From Croceicoccus sediminis (GTDB lineage Bacteria > Pseudomonadota > Alphaproteobacteria > Sphingomonadales > Sphingomonadaceae): DNA of 64,000 nt. Of the stretch, positions 55,466-64,000 are shown piece by piece; within the stretch, counting starts at the first letter, position 1; each line of letters opens with the position of its first letter. Location of the stretch: NCBI RefSeq assembly GCF_007570835.1, contig NZ_SUNC01000004.1, positions 248,001 to 312,000 of the forward strand. The letters run 5' to 3'. The position numbers were made by a program, and so were the translations under genes. The notes under the pieces were generated by a model. That model was not told where the DNA came from. It made no database searches and saw only the letters and a program-made list of their open reading frames with translations.

Positions 55466-55514
55466 GGCGAAATTTCGCTGGCATCACCGGCCTCGGCACC
55501 CTAATTCGCGCGCC

Positions 55515-56888
55515 ATGTCTACCCGTACCCAGTCCGCCAAGGCCGACCCGCTGATCGAAAGCCGCGACCAACTTGTCCGGCCGATGGAAAAGGGCGAAAA
55601 GCCCGTCGCCGACTATCGCATCGGTACCGAGCACGAAAAGTTCGTCTATTCCAAGGCTGACTATCACGCGCCCAGCTATGACGAACCGGGCGGCATCCGC
55701 GACATTCTCATGGCGCTCACCGAATATGGCTGGTCCCCTGTCGAGGAGAACGGAAAGGTCATCGCGATGGCCGGTCCGGACGGCACCGTCAGCCTTGAGC
55801 CGGCGGGCCAGCTGGAGCTTTCGGGCGCGCCGCTGGTGAACATTCACCAGACTTGCGCAGAGACCGGACGGCACCTGACTCAGGTGAAGGCCATCGGCGA
55901 AAAGTTCGGCGTCGGCTTCATCGGCGCGGGCATGTGGCCCGACAAGACCCGCGAAGAACTGCCGATGATGCCCAAGGGCCGCTATGGCATCATGTCGAAC
56001 TACATGCCCAAGGTCGGCAATCTCGGCCTCGACATGATGCTGCGGACCTGCACGATCCAAGTGAACCTCGACTATTCGAGCGAGGCGGACATGGCGCAGA
56101 AGTTCCGCGTCGGTCTTGCGCTACAGCCGCTGGCGACCGCGCTTTTCGCGAACTCGCCGTTTACCGAGGGCAAGCCCAACGGGTTCCTTTCTTTCCGCAG
56201 CCACATCTGGTCCGACACCGACCCCGATCGCACGGGCATGCTGCCCTTCGTGTTCGAGGACGGCTTCGGTTATGAGCGTTATGTCGACTACATGCTCGAC
56301 GTGCCGATGTATTTCGTCTTCCGCGACGGGAAATACATCGACGCGGCGGGCCAGTCGTTCCGCGACTTCATGAAGGGCGAACTGCCCGCGCTTCCCGGCC
56401 AGTTGCCGACCGAAAGCGACTGGCAGGATCACCTTTCGACGGCCTTTCCCGAAGTGCGCCTGAAAAGTTTCCTCGAAATGCGCGGGGCCGATGGCGGCCC
56501 GTGGAACCGGATCTGTGCCCTGCCCGCATTCTGGGTCGGCCTGCTTTACGACCAGACCGCATTGAACGCGGCGTGGGACGTGGTGAAGGACTGGACCATG
56601 GCAGAGCGTGAGACGCTGCGCGATTCGGTGCCGGAAATGGGCCTTCGGGCGCCAATCCCGGGCGGCGGCACGCTTCAGGATATCGCGGGCGAAGTCCTGT
56701 CGATCGCGCGCTCCGGCCTTGCCGCCCGCGGGCAGCTCAATTCGATCGGCGACGATGAGACCGGCTTTCTCGGCCCGCTTCAGGAAATCGTCGATCGCGG
56801 CAAGACCCCGGCCGAGGTCTGCCTTGAACACTACTACAACGATTGGGATGAGGACGTGACCGGTCTCTACAAGCTCAAGAGCTTCTGA
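55515..56888 (+). CDS. gshA: Glutamate-cysteine ligase, plant/alphaproteobacterial (GCS2) type
   Basis: This enzyme catalyses the first step of glutathione synthesis. The 457-residue protein has DYRIGTEHEKFVY near the start, VSLEPAGQLELSGAP, MPKGRYGIM, and the plant-like FRSHIWSDTDPDRTG. The start MSTRTQSAK at 55515 is chosen over a longer upstream frame that overlaps rsmE. It converges with bamB. Confidence 0.94.
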   Translation: MSTRTQSAKADPLIESRDQLVRPMEKGEKPVADYRIGTEHEKFVYSKADYHAPSYDEPGGIRDILMALTEYGWSPVEENGKVIAMAGPDGTVSLEPAGQLELSGAPLVNIHQTCAETGRHLTQVKAIGEKFGVGFIGAGMWPDKTREELPMMPKGRYGIMSNYMPKVGNLGLDMMLRTCTIQVNLDYSSEADMAQKFRVGLALQPLATALFANSPFTEGKPNGFLSFRSHIWSDTDPDRTGMLPFVFEDGFGYERYVDYMLDVPMYFVFRDGKYIDAAGQSFRDFMKGELPALPGQLPTESDWQDHLSTAFPEVRLKSFLEMRGADGGPWNRICALPAFWVGLLYDQTALNAAWDVVKDWTMAERETLRDSVPEMGLRAPIPGGGTLQDIAGEVLSIARSGLAARGQLNSIGDDETGFLGPLQEIVDRGKTPAEVCLEHYYNDWDEDVTGLYKLKSF

Positions 56889-56936
56889 CCGGCCACGAAT
56901 TCACGATCCGCTGCGAAATAAAGACCCGCCCGGCTT

Positions 56937-58289
56937 TTAACGCCAGGCGGTGATCTTGCCGTTGTCGTCCAGCACGTAGAGCGTGTTGTTGGCAACGACA
57001 GGGGCAAGGCTGATCTTTTCGTCAAGGTCGGCGAACGGCGATGCCTCGCCCGATGCCGCCTCGATCGACCAGACTTCGCCGTTGGTGTTGGTCAGCCACA
57101 GGCGGTTGCCGGCAAGGACCGGGCCAGACCAGTAAAGCTCGCCCTTTTCATCGTCCATGTTCCGGTACTGCGGCAGGACCGACATCCAACGGACCTTGCC
57201 CGTCGAACGCGCGATGGCCAGGACCTTGGCATCGTCGGTCAGCACGAAGATCCAGTCGCCTGCGACCGCCGGTGTGGAAATGCCCGCAAGGTTCAGTTCC
57301 CAGATGCGCTGGCCGGTGACGAGTTCGTATGCGGCCATGCGGCCACCCTGACCAAGGGCGTAGACCGCGCCCGAATCGATGATCGGATCGGCATCGACGT
57401 CGGTCAGCGTGCCGACCGAGGTGGAAATGCTGGTCCGCGCCAGAGCGTCGGCCCACAGGTTGCGGCCGTTTTCATAGCGATAGGCGATCAGTTCGCCCGA
57501 GCTGAAACCCGCGATCACGGTGCCCTGGCCCGCAGCCGGTGCCGCCACGCCGAAAACGCCGGACTGGCCCGACGAACCCGCCTCGGTCCACTGAGTCGCG
57601 CCGGTATTGATGTCGAGCGAGATAACCTGGTTGTCCTGCGTCATCACGTAGAGCGCGCCGAACGCGATCGTCGGCGAACCGCGCAGCGGGCTGGCGAGTT
57701 GAATGCGCCAGATTTCCGCGCCGGTTTCCGCATCCAGCGCCGCGACTTCGCCGACGCCGGTGGTGACATAGACCTTGCCCGCGTCATAGCTGGCGCCGCC
57801 GCCATAGACCGACGAGGAACCGTCGCCCTTCACCTCAAAGGAACGGGTCCAGACCTTGCCGCCGGTCTGCGCGTCGAAGGCGTGCAGGATACCGTTGGTG
57901 TCATAGGCAAACAGGCGTCCGCCGCCGATGACGGGCGCGGCCGCAAGGCGCTGCTTGCTGGTGGAGCCCGCGATCGACGCGGTCCAGGCGCGCACCGGGC
58001 TTCCGGCGAGCGAGAGGTTGCCATAGCTTTTCGAAGCCGAACCGCCGGCCTGCGCCCACTCGGCGTTCACCTGCTGCGCGGGCAGGGTTACGGGAACCCC
58101 TGCCAGCGCCGGATCGACTTTTGCGCCGCTTTCGATGCGCGACAGGATCGGGACGCGTTCGCCCAGCGTCGGGGTCTTTTCCGGACCGTCGCCCTTGAAG
58201 GCACCGCACCCGGCAAGGGTTGCCGCAGCGGCGGTGGCAAGCGCGGCAGTGCGCAGGACTTTCCCCCGCGAGACGCGTTCATGCTTCAT
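56937..58289 (-). CDS. bamB: Outer membrane protein assembly factor BamB-like PQQ-repeat lipoprotein
   Basis: BamB is a beta-propeller lipoprotein of the BAM complex that folds outer-membrane proteins. The 450-residue protein has a lipobox LAGC (Cys28 from the chosen start), then repeated PQQ-like blades such as LHAFDAQTGGKVW, VAALDAETGAEIW, VISLDINTGATQW and KVLAIARSTGKVRW. I prefer ATG at 58289, since GGGAG sits too close to the ATG nine bases earlier. It follows the TPR gene by 14 bp. der, often next, is absent. Confidence 0.9.
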   Translation of the reverse strand: MKHERVSRGKVLRTAALATAAAATLAGCGAFKGDGPEKTPTLGERVPILSRIESGAKVDPALAGVPVTLPAQQVNAEWAQAGGSASKSYGNLSLAGSPVRAWTASIAGSTSKQRLAAAPVIGGGRLFAYDTNGILHAFDAQTGGKVWTRSFEVKGDGSSSVYGGGASYDAGKVYVTTGVGEVAALDAETGAEIWRIQLASPLRGSPTIAFGALYVMTQDNQVISLDINTGATQWTEAGSSGQSGVFGVAAPAAGQGTVIAGFSSGELIAYRYENGRNLWADALARTSISTSVGTLTDVDADPIIDSGAVYALGQGGRMAAYELVTGQRIWELNLAGISTPAVAGDWIFVLTDDAKVLAIARSTGKVRWMSVLPQYRNMDDEKGELYWSGPVLAGNRLWLTNTNGEVWSIEAASGEASPFADLDEKISLAPVVANNTLYVLDDNGKITAWR

Positions 58290-58303
58290 CTGTTTCATGC
58301 TCC

Positions 58304-59101
58304 CTATTGCCCTGCCTGCTGCTGTGCTGCGGCGCGGGCTGCGCTGTTGCGCTCGATCTGTTCCATGACTTCGTCGACGTCGTCGACGGCATCGGTACCG
58401 ACGAGGCCCGCGATCTGGCGGGCCCGTGCGCGCAAGGCCTGCGGCGCGGTTTCGTCGCGTGAGATTTCCGCGAAAAGCGGACCGGCAAGTTCAGGCTTGC
58501 CCTGTTCGATATAGGCCATGCCGACCATTTCGGCGGCCGACGGGAAGAACGGTTCGCCCGGAACGGCCAGCGGCTTGAGCTTTGCCACCACGTCTTCGGG
58601 CTTCATGTCGTCGTACTGCAGCGAAACGAGGCGCAGCGTGGCAAGATCGCGCATCGGCGCGGGCGCATCGGCATCTGCGATGACTTCGCCGAACAGCTTG
58701 GCGGCCTTTTCATCCTCACCCCGCTGCTGCGCGATCCCGGCTTCCAATAGCCTCGCCTGAACGGCGAAGCCTTCGATATCGCTGTCCTTCAGCGGCGCGA
58801 CCTTTTCCAGCGCCGCATCGGGCTGGTTCGCCTCAAGCCTGTCGATAGCCAGCGTCATGGCGACCGAATCTTCCTCGGCCTTGGCGGTCTGCTGCGAATC
58901 CCACCACAAGTATCCGCCCAGCCCCGCAAGGCCGAGCACGAGGAGAATCGCCAGTGGAATGCCGAACCGCTTGGCGGCGTTGGCCATCTGGTCCTGCCGG
59001 ACGGCGTCGTCGACCTCGCGCATGAAGACATCGTTGCGCGCCTCATCACGCTGCGCAGTCTTTTCGAGATCGGTTTTCGGAGATTTCGGGCGAAGCGCCA
59101 A
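58304..59101 (-). CDS. TPR-like membrane-anchored protein (YfgM-like), upstream of bamB
   Basis: The 265-residue protein has a cytoplasmic N-terminus (DVFMREVDDAVRQDQMANAAKRFG), one membrane helix (about residues 50-68, LAILLVLGLAGLGGYLWW), and a periplasmic tetratricopeptide-like region. In E. coli the homologue YfgM is a SecYEG-linked chaperone partner. I start at TTG 59101 (MALRPKSPK), with AAAGG upstream. No ATG start fits better; another TTG lies eight codons earlier. Confidence 0.8.
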   Translation of the reverse strand: MALRPKSPKTDLEKTAQRDEARNDVFMREVDDAVRQDQMANAAKRFGIPLAILLVLGLAGLGGYLWWDSQQTAKAEEDSVAMTLAIDRLEANQPDAALEKVAPLKDSDIEGFAVQARLLEAGIAQQRGEDEKAAKLFGEVIADADAPAPMRDLATLRLVSLQYDDMKPEDVVAKLKPLAVPGEPFFPSAAEMVGMAYIEQGKPELAGPLFAEISRDETAPQALRARARQIAGLVGTDAVDDVDEVMEQIERNSAARAAAQQQAGQ

Positions 59102-59251
59102 GTCCAGTGCCTTTCGGGCTTTCAATATTATTCGAACGCGTGCGGTTTAGGGGCGGCAAAGCGCCTTTTCAACGACAAAGCCTGCCTTCGGGCACCAGCA
59201 TCCCCCGTCATCAAGCAGGAGGCGGGTGAACGGCGGATGAAATCGGCCCGA

Positions 59252-60352
59252 TCAGCGGTCCTGCAAGGCGTTCAGGCCAAGCAATCCTGCCAGCGCCGAA
59301 AGATGCGGCGCGGGGTCGTTGTGCTGTTCGGCGAAGGCGGCATTCGCCTCTCCCGACCGGGCAAGCGCAGCGTCGTCGTGCGCGATCTGTTGCAGCCTGC
59401 CGGCAAGATCGGCACCGGGCGCAAGGAGCATCGCGCGGCTTTCCTCTGGCAAAAGCTCGCCCAGACCGCGCGGGCCAAGCGCGGCGATCGGCACGCCAGC
59501 GGCCATCAGCGCGGGCATATCGGGCGGGATCAACCCGTCGCGGCCATCCAGCAGCGCGAGATCGAACAAGGCGGCGACCGCGCCCGGACCGTGATACCGG
59601 TCGGTCACGTGGAGCCTGTCGACCATGTCCCCGGCATCGAACGCCGCGCGCACCCGGTTCGTTTCCTCTGCCGGTCCGAAAACGACGACGTGCCACGCAT
59701 TGTCCATCTCGATCATGGCCGAAACGATTTCGTTGAGCATGGCGATGGCATCGGCGGCGCGGATGCCCAGCCACTTTTCATTGCCGCGTTTCATCAGGCG
59801 TGGGATGTTCGCGCCGCCCTTGGGCTTTGGAAAGACCGGCGGCAGGATGCGCACGCGCTGCCCCGGCACGTTCCACGCGGCCGTCACCGACTGCGCGGCG
59901 GACTGTGTCGGCACGATCACCAGCGGCGTACGGGCAAAGCCCAGCCGGCGGCGGAAACGCACCCACCAGCCCTTGGGCACTTCGTCCACGCCGTCGTGGT
60001 AATGGACCAGCGGCGGCAGTTTCAGCGCCTCTCCGAAAAGGGTGTGGCCCATCGTGGCGGGAAAGGCGCGGCTGCCATGCGAGATGACGAGTTCGTATCC
60101 GCGCATCACCCGCGCCATGCGGTTCATCGGCCCCGGCCCGGAACGCGGGCGCAAAGGTGGGAATTGGGGGCGATATAGCTGCAACAAAGATGCCGTCGGA
60201 TCGTCGGTATGCGGTCCGTGATTTTCCACGTTGGAAGGCAGCGCCTGGACCAGCGTTGCCGTCCACGGCGCCTTGACGAGGTCGATCCCGACGTGGAGCA
60301 CCTTGCGGACGCGGTGCACCTTGATCTTCTTGACGGTTTTCTTAGCAGCCAT
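59252..60352 (-). CDS. GT-B-fold glycosyltransferase-like protein
   Basis: The 366-residue protein resembles group 4-like glycosyltransferases: an N-terminal Rossmann-like part (VRKVLHVGIDLV, then LVHYHDGVDEVP) and a C-terminal part with VVVFGPAEE and DGLIPPDMPALMAAGVPIAALGPRG. It has a basic N-terminus (MAAKKTVKKIKVHRVRK) and no signal peptide. Neither donor nor acceptor can be told. It ends 150 bp before the TPR start on the same strand; the gap shows nothing definite. Confidence 0.65.
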   Translation of the reverse strand: MAAKKTVKKIKVHRVRKVLHVGIDLVKAPWTATLVQALPSNVENHGPHTDDPTASLLQLYRPQFPPLRPRSGPGPMNRMARVMRGYELVISHGSRAFPATMGHTLFGEALKLPPLVHYHDGVDEVPKGWWVRFRRRLGFARTPLVIVPTQSAAQSVTAAWNVPGQRVRILPPVFPKPKGGANIPRLMKRGNEKWLGIRAADAIAMLNEIVSAMIEMDNAWHVVVFGPAEETNRVRAAFDAGDMVDRLHVTDRYHGPGAVAALFDLALLDGRDGLIPPDMPALMAAGVPIAALGPRGLGELLPEESRAMLLAPGADLAGRLQQIAHDDAALARSGEANAAFAEQHNDPAPHLSALAGLLGLNALQDR

Positions 60353-60365
60353 GCCAGCCGCTTAC

Positions 60366-61289
60366 CTAGCCTTGGTCGCCAGGGCCAGCCTTGATCGCAA
60401 GCGGAAGCCTTTCGTCAAACAGCCGGTCTATCGCCTCAACCGCGGCGGGTTCGGACAGGGTCGGCAAATGCCCCACGCGCGGCACGGTGACGAGTTCGAC
60501 CCCGTCGAAGCGAGAGACCATGTCGCGCGCGGTCGCGCCGGTCAGGATGTCCGAATGTTCGCCGCGCAGGATCAGCACCGGTTTTCCCTTCAACGCATCG
60601 AACCCGTTCCAGATCTCGGTCTCGGCGGCATCGGCCAGCCCCTGCTGAAAGGTTTCGGCCACGCGCATGTCGTAATCGAACGTGATACGCCCGTTGTTGC
60701 CCAGCTCCATCGCGCGCTTCGCCTCGGCCAGCCAGTCTTCGAGCTTCCAGTCGGGATAAGTGTCCTGGTGCATGTCCTGCAGGGCCCAGGCCGCGTGCAT
60801 CCACGTGGGATAGCTGCGCCCTTGCCCGACATAGCCCGAAATCCGTTCAAGGCCCGCACGCCCGATGACCGGTCCGATATCGTTCAGGATCGCCGCCGCG
60901 ATCCGCGCAGGATCGAGCATGGCGAGGATCATCGTGACCAGTCCGCCCAGCGAACTGCCGATAAAAACGGCCCTGTCCAGATCGGCCAGGACGAACAGCC
61001 TTTGCAGGTCCTGTGCATATTGCAGCGGGTTATAGGTCGATCCGACTTTGGCATATTCGCTGTCGCCCCTGCCCCGCAGGTCGACGACGATGACACGCCG
61101 GTCATGCGCCAGATGCAGGGCAAGATCGTGGAAATCGCGCGCATTGCGGCTAAGGCCGGGAATGCACAGCGCGGGTATCGCCCTGCTGCCTTCCGGCCCC
61201 GGATAGTCGCGGTAATGCAGCTCGAGCCCGTCCTCGCTGCGCCAGAAGGAATCGCGCCACGACTTGGTCGCGGCCTTTTCACCAGTCAT
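60366..61289 (-). CDS. Alpha/beta hydrolase
   Basis: The 307-residue alpha/beta hydrolase has LCIPGLSRNARDF (oxyanion), the nucleophile GSSLGG (Ser113), DLRGRGDSEYA, and VPRVGHLPTLSEP with the catalytic His. No signal peptide is present. The substrate is unknown. It ends just before the glycosyltransferase start (13 bp) on the same strand, so the two may be co-transcribed. The start is at 61289; a longer upstream frame lacks homology. Confidence 0.87.
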   Translation of the reverse strand: MTGEKAATKSWRDSFWRSEDGLELHYRDYPGPEGSRAIPALCIPGLSRNARDFHDLALHLAHDRRVIVVDLRGRGDSEYAKVGSTYNPLQYAQDLQRLFVLADLDRAVFIGSSLGGLVTMILAMLDPARIAAAILNDIGPVIGRAGLERISGYVGQGRSYPTWMHAAWALQDMHQDTYPDWKLEDWLAEAKRAMELGNNGRITFDYDMRVAETFQQGLADAAETEIWNGFDALKGKPVLILRGEHSDILTGATARDMVSRFDGVELVTVPRVGHLPTLSEPAAVEAIDRLFDERLPLAIKAGPGDQG

Positions 61290-61400
61290 TCGTGCAAAGC
61301 GCCCCTGTGCTCGATTTCGTTCGGATTGCCCCGTCCTTATGCCCCGAACCCTGTGCTGTGAAGCCTTGCGAAGCGATAGGGTGGCCCCCACTATCGCTAC

Positions 61401-62810
61401 ATGGCACGCGAACCGCAAGCATCACGCTATCGTCCCGACACACCGATCGCGCAGATTGCCGAATGGATCGCCGACCCGGTGGAAGCCGCGGACTTTCCCG
61501 AAACCACCTTGCGCTTTCGCAACGATCGCTGGGACAAGGCGGTGGGTCTGGACGGGTTGAGCGATGCCGAATGGCTGGCCCACTTCGGCAGGTTTCAACC
61601 CCTGCCCGACAACCTGCCCGGCCCGCTGGCGATGCGGTATCACGGGCACCAGTTCCGCAACTACAACCCCGATATCGGCGATGGCCGCGGGTTCCTGTTT
61701 GCCCAGATGCGCGACGGCGCAGATCGCCTGCTCGACCTTGGCACCAAGGGGTCGGGACAGACGCCCTACAGCCGGTTTGGCGACGGCCGGCTGACCTTGC
61801 GCGGCGCGGTGCGCGAAATTCTCGCGACCGAGATGCTGGAGGCGCTGGGCGCAAACACGTCGAAAACCTTCTCGGTGATCGAGACGGGCGAGAACCTGCA
61901 GCGCCAGGACGAACCTTCGCCCACCCGTTCCGCCGTCATGGTGCGGCTCAGCCACGGGCACGTGCGCATCGGCAGTTTCCAGCGCCTCGCCGCGCTGGGA
62001 GAGAACGATCACCTTGCAGAGCTCGTCGAATACGCGCTGGCGCAATATCCCGGCCCGCCGCCGCCCGGAGACGCGCCCGAACGCGACTTGCCGCCAGTCC
62101 GGCTTGCCCACCTGGTGGTGGAGCGCATGGCCGACCTTGCCGCGTCCTACGTGACCGCGGGGTTTGTCCACGGCGTGCTCAACACCGACAACATGAACGT
62201 TTCGGGCGAAAGCTTCGATTATGGCCCGTGGCGCTGGTTGCCGAAGTGGGACGCGGCCTTCACCGCCGCCTATTTCGACCATTCGGGCCTCTACGCCTTC
62301 GGCAGGCAGGCCGAGGCGATGCACTGGAACGCGGCGCAGCTTTGCATAGCCCTGCGGCCGATCTGCGAAGCACCGCCGCTGGTCGCCGCGCTGGAACGGT
62401 TTCCGCAGCTGTTCACCGACAACGTCGCCCGCCGCTTCGCATGGCGGCTTGGCGCGCCCGGTGCCTCGCCCGAACAGGCGGCGCAGTTGGTTACAAGCGG
62501 CGAAGCAGCGCTTACCGCAAGCGGGATGCAGCCGGACGCCTTCTTCTTTGCCGCGCGCACCAACAGCCTGCCCAATGGCGCGGAGATGGACGCCTTTCGC
62601 GATGCGCTGAACGATGCGCCGCGCGTCTCCGACACGCACGAATACTGGTCCGACGATGCGCCGCAGTCGTTGTTGATCGAGGAAGTGGAGGCGATCCTGA
62701 ACGCAGTCGACCTCGAAAACGATTGGTCGGTGCTGGACCGCAAGGTCGCGGCCCTGCGCGGCATGGGCGACGCCCACGGCCCCGCGCCAAAGCCCGCCGC
62801 ACAGCCATAG
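61401..62810 (+). CDS. selO: Protein adenylyltransferase SelO (YdiU family)
   Basis: SelO is a pseudokinase-fold enzyme that AMPylates proteins during oxidative stress. The 469-residue protein has RYHGHQFRNYNPDIGDGRG, DLGTKGSGQTPYSRFGDGRLTLRGAVRE and HGVLNTDNMNVSGESFDYGPW, all diagnostic. It lacks a C-terminal selenocysteine or Cys-x-x-Cys ending, as do several bacterial SelOs. It starts at 61401 and is divergent from the hydrolase gene. Confidence 0.93.
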   Translation: MAREPQASRYRPDTPIAQIAEWIADPVEAADFPETTLRFRNDRWDKAVGLDGLSDAEWLAHFGRFQPLPDNLPGPLAMRYHGHQFRNYNPDIGDGRGFLFAQMRDGADRLLDLGTKGSGQTPYSRFGDGRLTLRGAVREILATEMLEALGANTSKTFSVIETGENLQRQDEPSPTRSAVMVRLSHGHVRIGSFQRLAALGENDHLAELVEYALAQYPGPPPPGDAPERDLPPVRLAHLVVERMADLAASYVTAGFVHGVLNTDNMNVSGESFDYGPWRWLPKWDAAFTAAYFDHSGLYAFGRQAEAMHWNAAQLCIALRPICEAPPLVAALERFPQLFTDNVARRFAWRLGAPGASPEQAAQLVTSGEAALTASGMQPDAFFFAARTNSLPNGAEMDAFRDALNDAPRVSDTHEYWSDDAPQSLLIEEVEAILNAVDLENDWSVLDRKVAALRGMGDAHGPAPKPAAQP

Positions 62811-62906
62811 AGGTGGTTTCATTTGCAACGATGGAGCCCTAGATAGGGGTGCATGATAGACATGCGTGGCCCGCACCAGCCGGCCAGTGACAGGAGGATG
62901 ACCGCC

Positions 62907-64000
62907 GTGACCCTGATTTCTACCGAACCGGCGACCGGCGCCGAACTCTGGCGCGGTGAACATGGCGATGCCTCTGCTGCGATCGCCCGCGCGCGCGCCG
63001 CCTTCCCCGCCTGGGCCGCCCGCCCGCTGGAAGAGCGCGTGGAGCTGCTCGAAGCCTTTGCCGAGGAAGTGAAGAAAGATGCCGACGCCTTTGCCGAACT
63101 GATCGCGCGCGAAACGGGCAAGCCGCTGTGGGAGGCGAAGACCGAAGTCGCCGCCGTTGCGGCCAAAGTCGCGATTTCGATCCGCGCGCATGAAGAACGC
63201 ACCGGCGTCCGCATCGACGAAGCGCCCGGTGGCCGGTCCGCCCTGCGTCACAAGCCACACGGCGTGATGGCGGTGCTCGGCCCCTACAACTTCCCCGCGC
63301 ACTTGCCGAACGGGCACATGGTCCCCGCGCTGCTGGCGGGCAATGTCTGCGTGTTCAAACCGTCGGAAAAGACGCCCGCGGTGGGTGAGCACCTCGTAAA
63401 ACTGTACCACCGTGCGGGCATTCCCGGCGATGTCGTGCAGTGCGTCGTCGGCGCGGCAGACGTGGGCCGCACGCTGACCAGCGATACGCGGGTCGACGGC
63501 GTGCTGTTCACCGGATCGTCCAATACCGGCATCGCCATCGGCAAGGCGCTGGCCGAACGCCCCGGCGTGATCTGTGCGCTGGAAATGGGCGGCAACAATC
63601 CGCTCGTCGTTTGGGACACGGACAAACTGGCCGAAGCCGCCACGATCATCGTGCAGTCGGCCTATACGACGGCGGGCCAGCGGTGCACCGCCGCGCGCCG
63701 GTTGATCGTGAAGGACAGCATGGCAGATGCGCTGCTGGCCGAACTGCTGCCGCTGGTCGACCGTATCCGCGTCGGCGCCCCGTTCGACGATCCGCAGCCT
63801 TACATGGGCCCCGTCATCGACAACGACGCGGCGGACGGGTTGCAACGCGGCTATGACCAGCTGCTCGAAATGGGCGCGAAAGTGCTGCGCCCCCTCGAAC
63901 GGCCCGATCCGTCGAGGCCACTGCTCACGCCCGCGATCCTGGACGTCACCGGCGTCGCGGACCTGCCCGATCGGGAGCTTTTCGGCCCTGTCCTGCAGAT
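62907..64000 (+). CDS. astD: Succinylglutamate-semialdehyde dehydrogenase (AstD-like), 5' part
   Basis: AstD oxidises succinylglutamate semialdehyde in the arginine succinyltransferase pathway. About 364 codons are seen before the window ends, with no stop. It shows the aldehyde dehydrogenase layout: LGPYNFPAHLPNGHMVPALLAGN, FTGSSNTGIAIG, the catalytic Glu in LEMGGNNPLVVW and Cys in GQRCTAARR. I choose GTG at 62907 because AGGAGG lies nine bases before it; an ATG three codons earlier abuts that site. astA and astB are not in the window. Confidence 0.82.
   Translation, partial: MTLISTEPATGAELWRGEHGDASAAIARARAAFPAWAARPLEERVELLEAFAEEVKKDADAFAELIARETGKPLWEAKTEVAAVAAKVAISIRAHEERTGVRIDEAPGGRSALRHKPHGVMAVLGPYNFPAHLPNGHMVPALLAGNVCVFKPSEKTPAVGEHLVKLYHRAGIPGDVVQCVVGAADVGRTLTSDTRVDGVLFTGSSNTGIAIGKALAERPGVICALEMGGNNPLVVWDTDKLAEAATIIVQSAYTTAGQRCTAARRLIVKDSMADALLAELLPLVDRIRVGAPFDDPQPYMGPVIDNDAADGLQRGYDQLLEMGAKVLRPLERPDPSRPLLTPAILDVTGVADLPDRELFGPVLQ

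Noticed and set aside
61422-63845. 807-codon minus-strand frame across selO and astD
   Set aside because: Runs through two genes with strong motifs on the plus strand; no recognisable domain.

Overview
The window reads as a stretch of chromosome from an alphaproteobacterium, most probably a sphingomonad (Sphingomonadales, Erythrobacteraceae- or Sphingomonadaceae-like). The grounds are high GC, very dense coding, many 1-4 bp stop/start overlaps (ATGA, GTGA, TGATG), and order-level signatures: rimI-mucR-fur-plsC-miaB-phoH-ybeY-corC, mutY/DUF721/DsbA/DsbA/smc, and TPR protein-bamB. I assign about 60 protein genes and no rRNA, tRNA, CRISPR array, insertion sequence or prophage. Family-level calls come from motifs read in the translations. 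The species assignment is inference.

Layout. 0.2-7.8 kb: lepA, a PhaZ-like hydrolase, an adrenodoxin-reductase-type flavoprotein coupled to a small membrane protein, a small secreted protein, and dnaN. 7.0-9.4 kb: fabD - unknown exported protein - fabG, joined by overlapping codons. 9.4-11.8 kb: a divergent LD-carboxypeptidase and a MurC/Mpl-type ligase, which together suggest peptidoglycan recycling. 11.9-15.0 kb: two GNAT acetyltransferases (one with lower GC) and a DUF418 membrane protein. 15.2-16.5 kb: rpsF-rpsR-rplI with a clear terminator. 16.6-18.2 kb: a Met/His-rich outer-membrane-type protein with a DUF2946 protein. 18.3-25.5 kb: AMP nucleosidase, an alpha/beta hydrolase coupled to asd, ergothioneine genes egtB-egtD, and class II DAHP synthase. 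25.5-31.5 kb: a two-domain M16 peptidase, an NfuA/Nfu1-like scaffold, tsaB-rimI, mucR and fur.

31.5-38.2 kb: plsC, miaB, a META-like lipoprotein, phoH, ybeY, corC and a LysR regulator. 38.2-43.7 kb: a lipase-like lipoprotein, a cyclophilin, mgtE, DUF1489, nudC and mutY. 43.7-51.3 kb: a DUF721 (DciA-like) protein, two DsbA-fold proteins, smc and two bacterial PH-domain proteins. 51.3-52.3 kb: soxR divergent from a VOC protein with a near-perfect sox box. 52.3-64.0 kb: an SRAP protein, ubiA, a methyltransferase, rsmE, gshA, bamB with a TPR partner, a GT-B glycosyltransferase-like protein, an alpha/beta hydrolase, selO, and the 5' part of an astD-like dehydrogenase cut by the window edge.

Most of the content is conserved core metabolism and I do not see a clear-cut new defence or biosynthetic system. 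The best leads are the SoxR/VOC redox switch, the putative metal-handling pair at 16.6-18.2 kb, the DnaA-box-like tandem array at about 39.7 kb, the exported protein lodged between fabD and fabG, the peptidoglycan-recycling pair with an unusual P-loop, and a possible S6:S18 leader hairpin upstream of rpsF.
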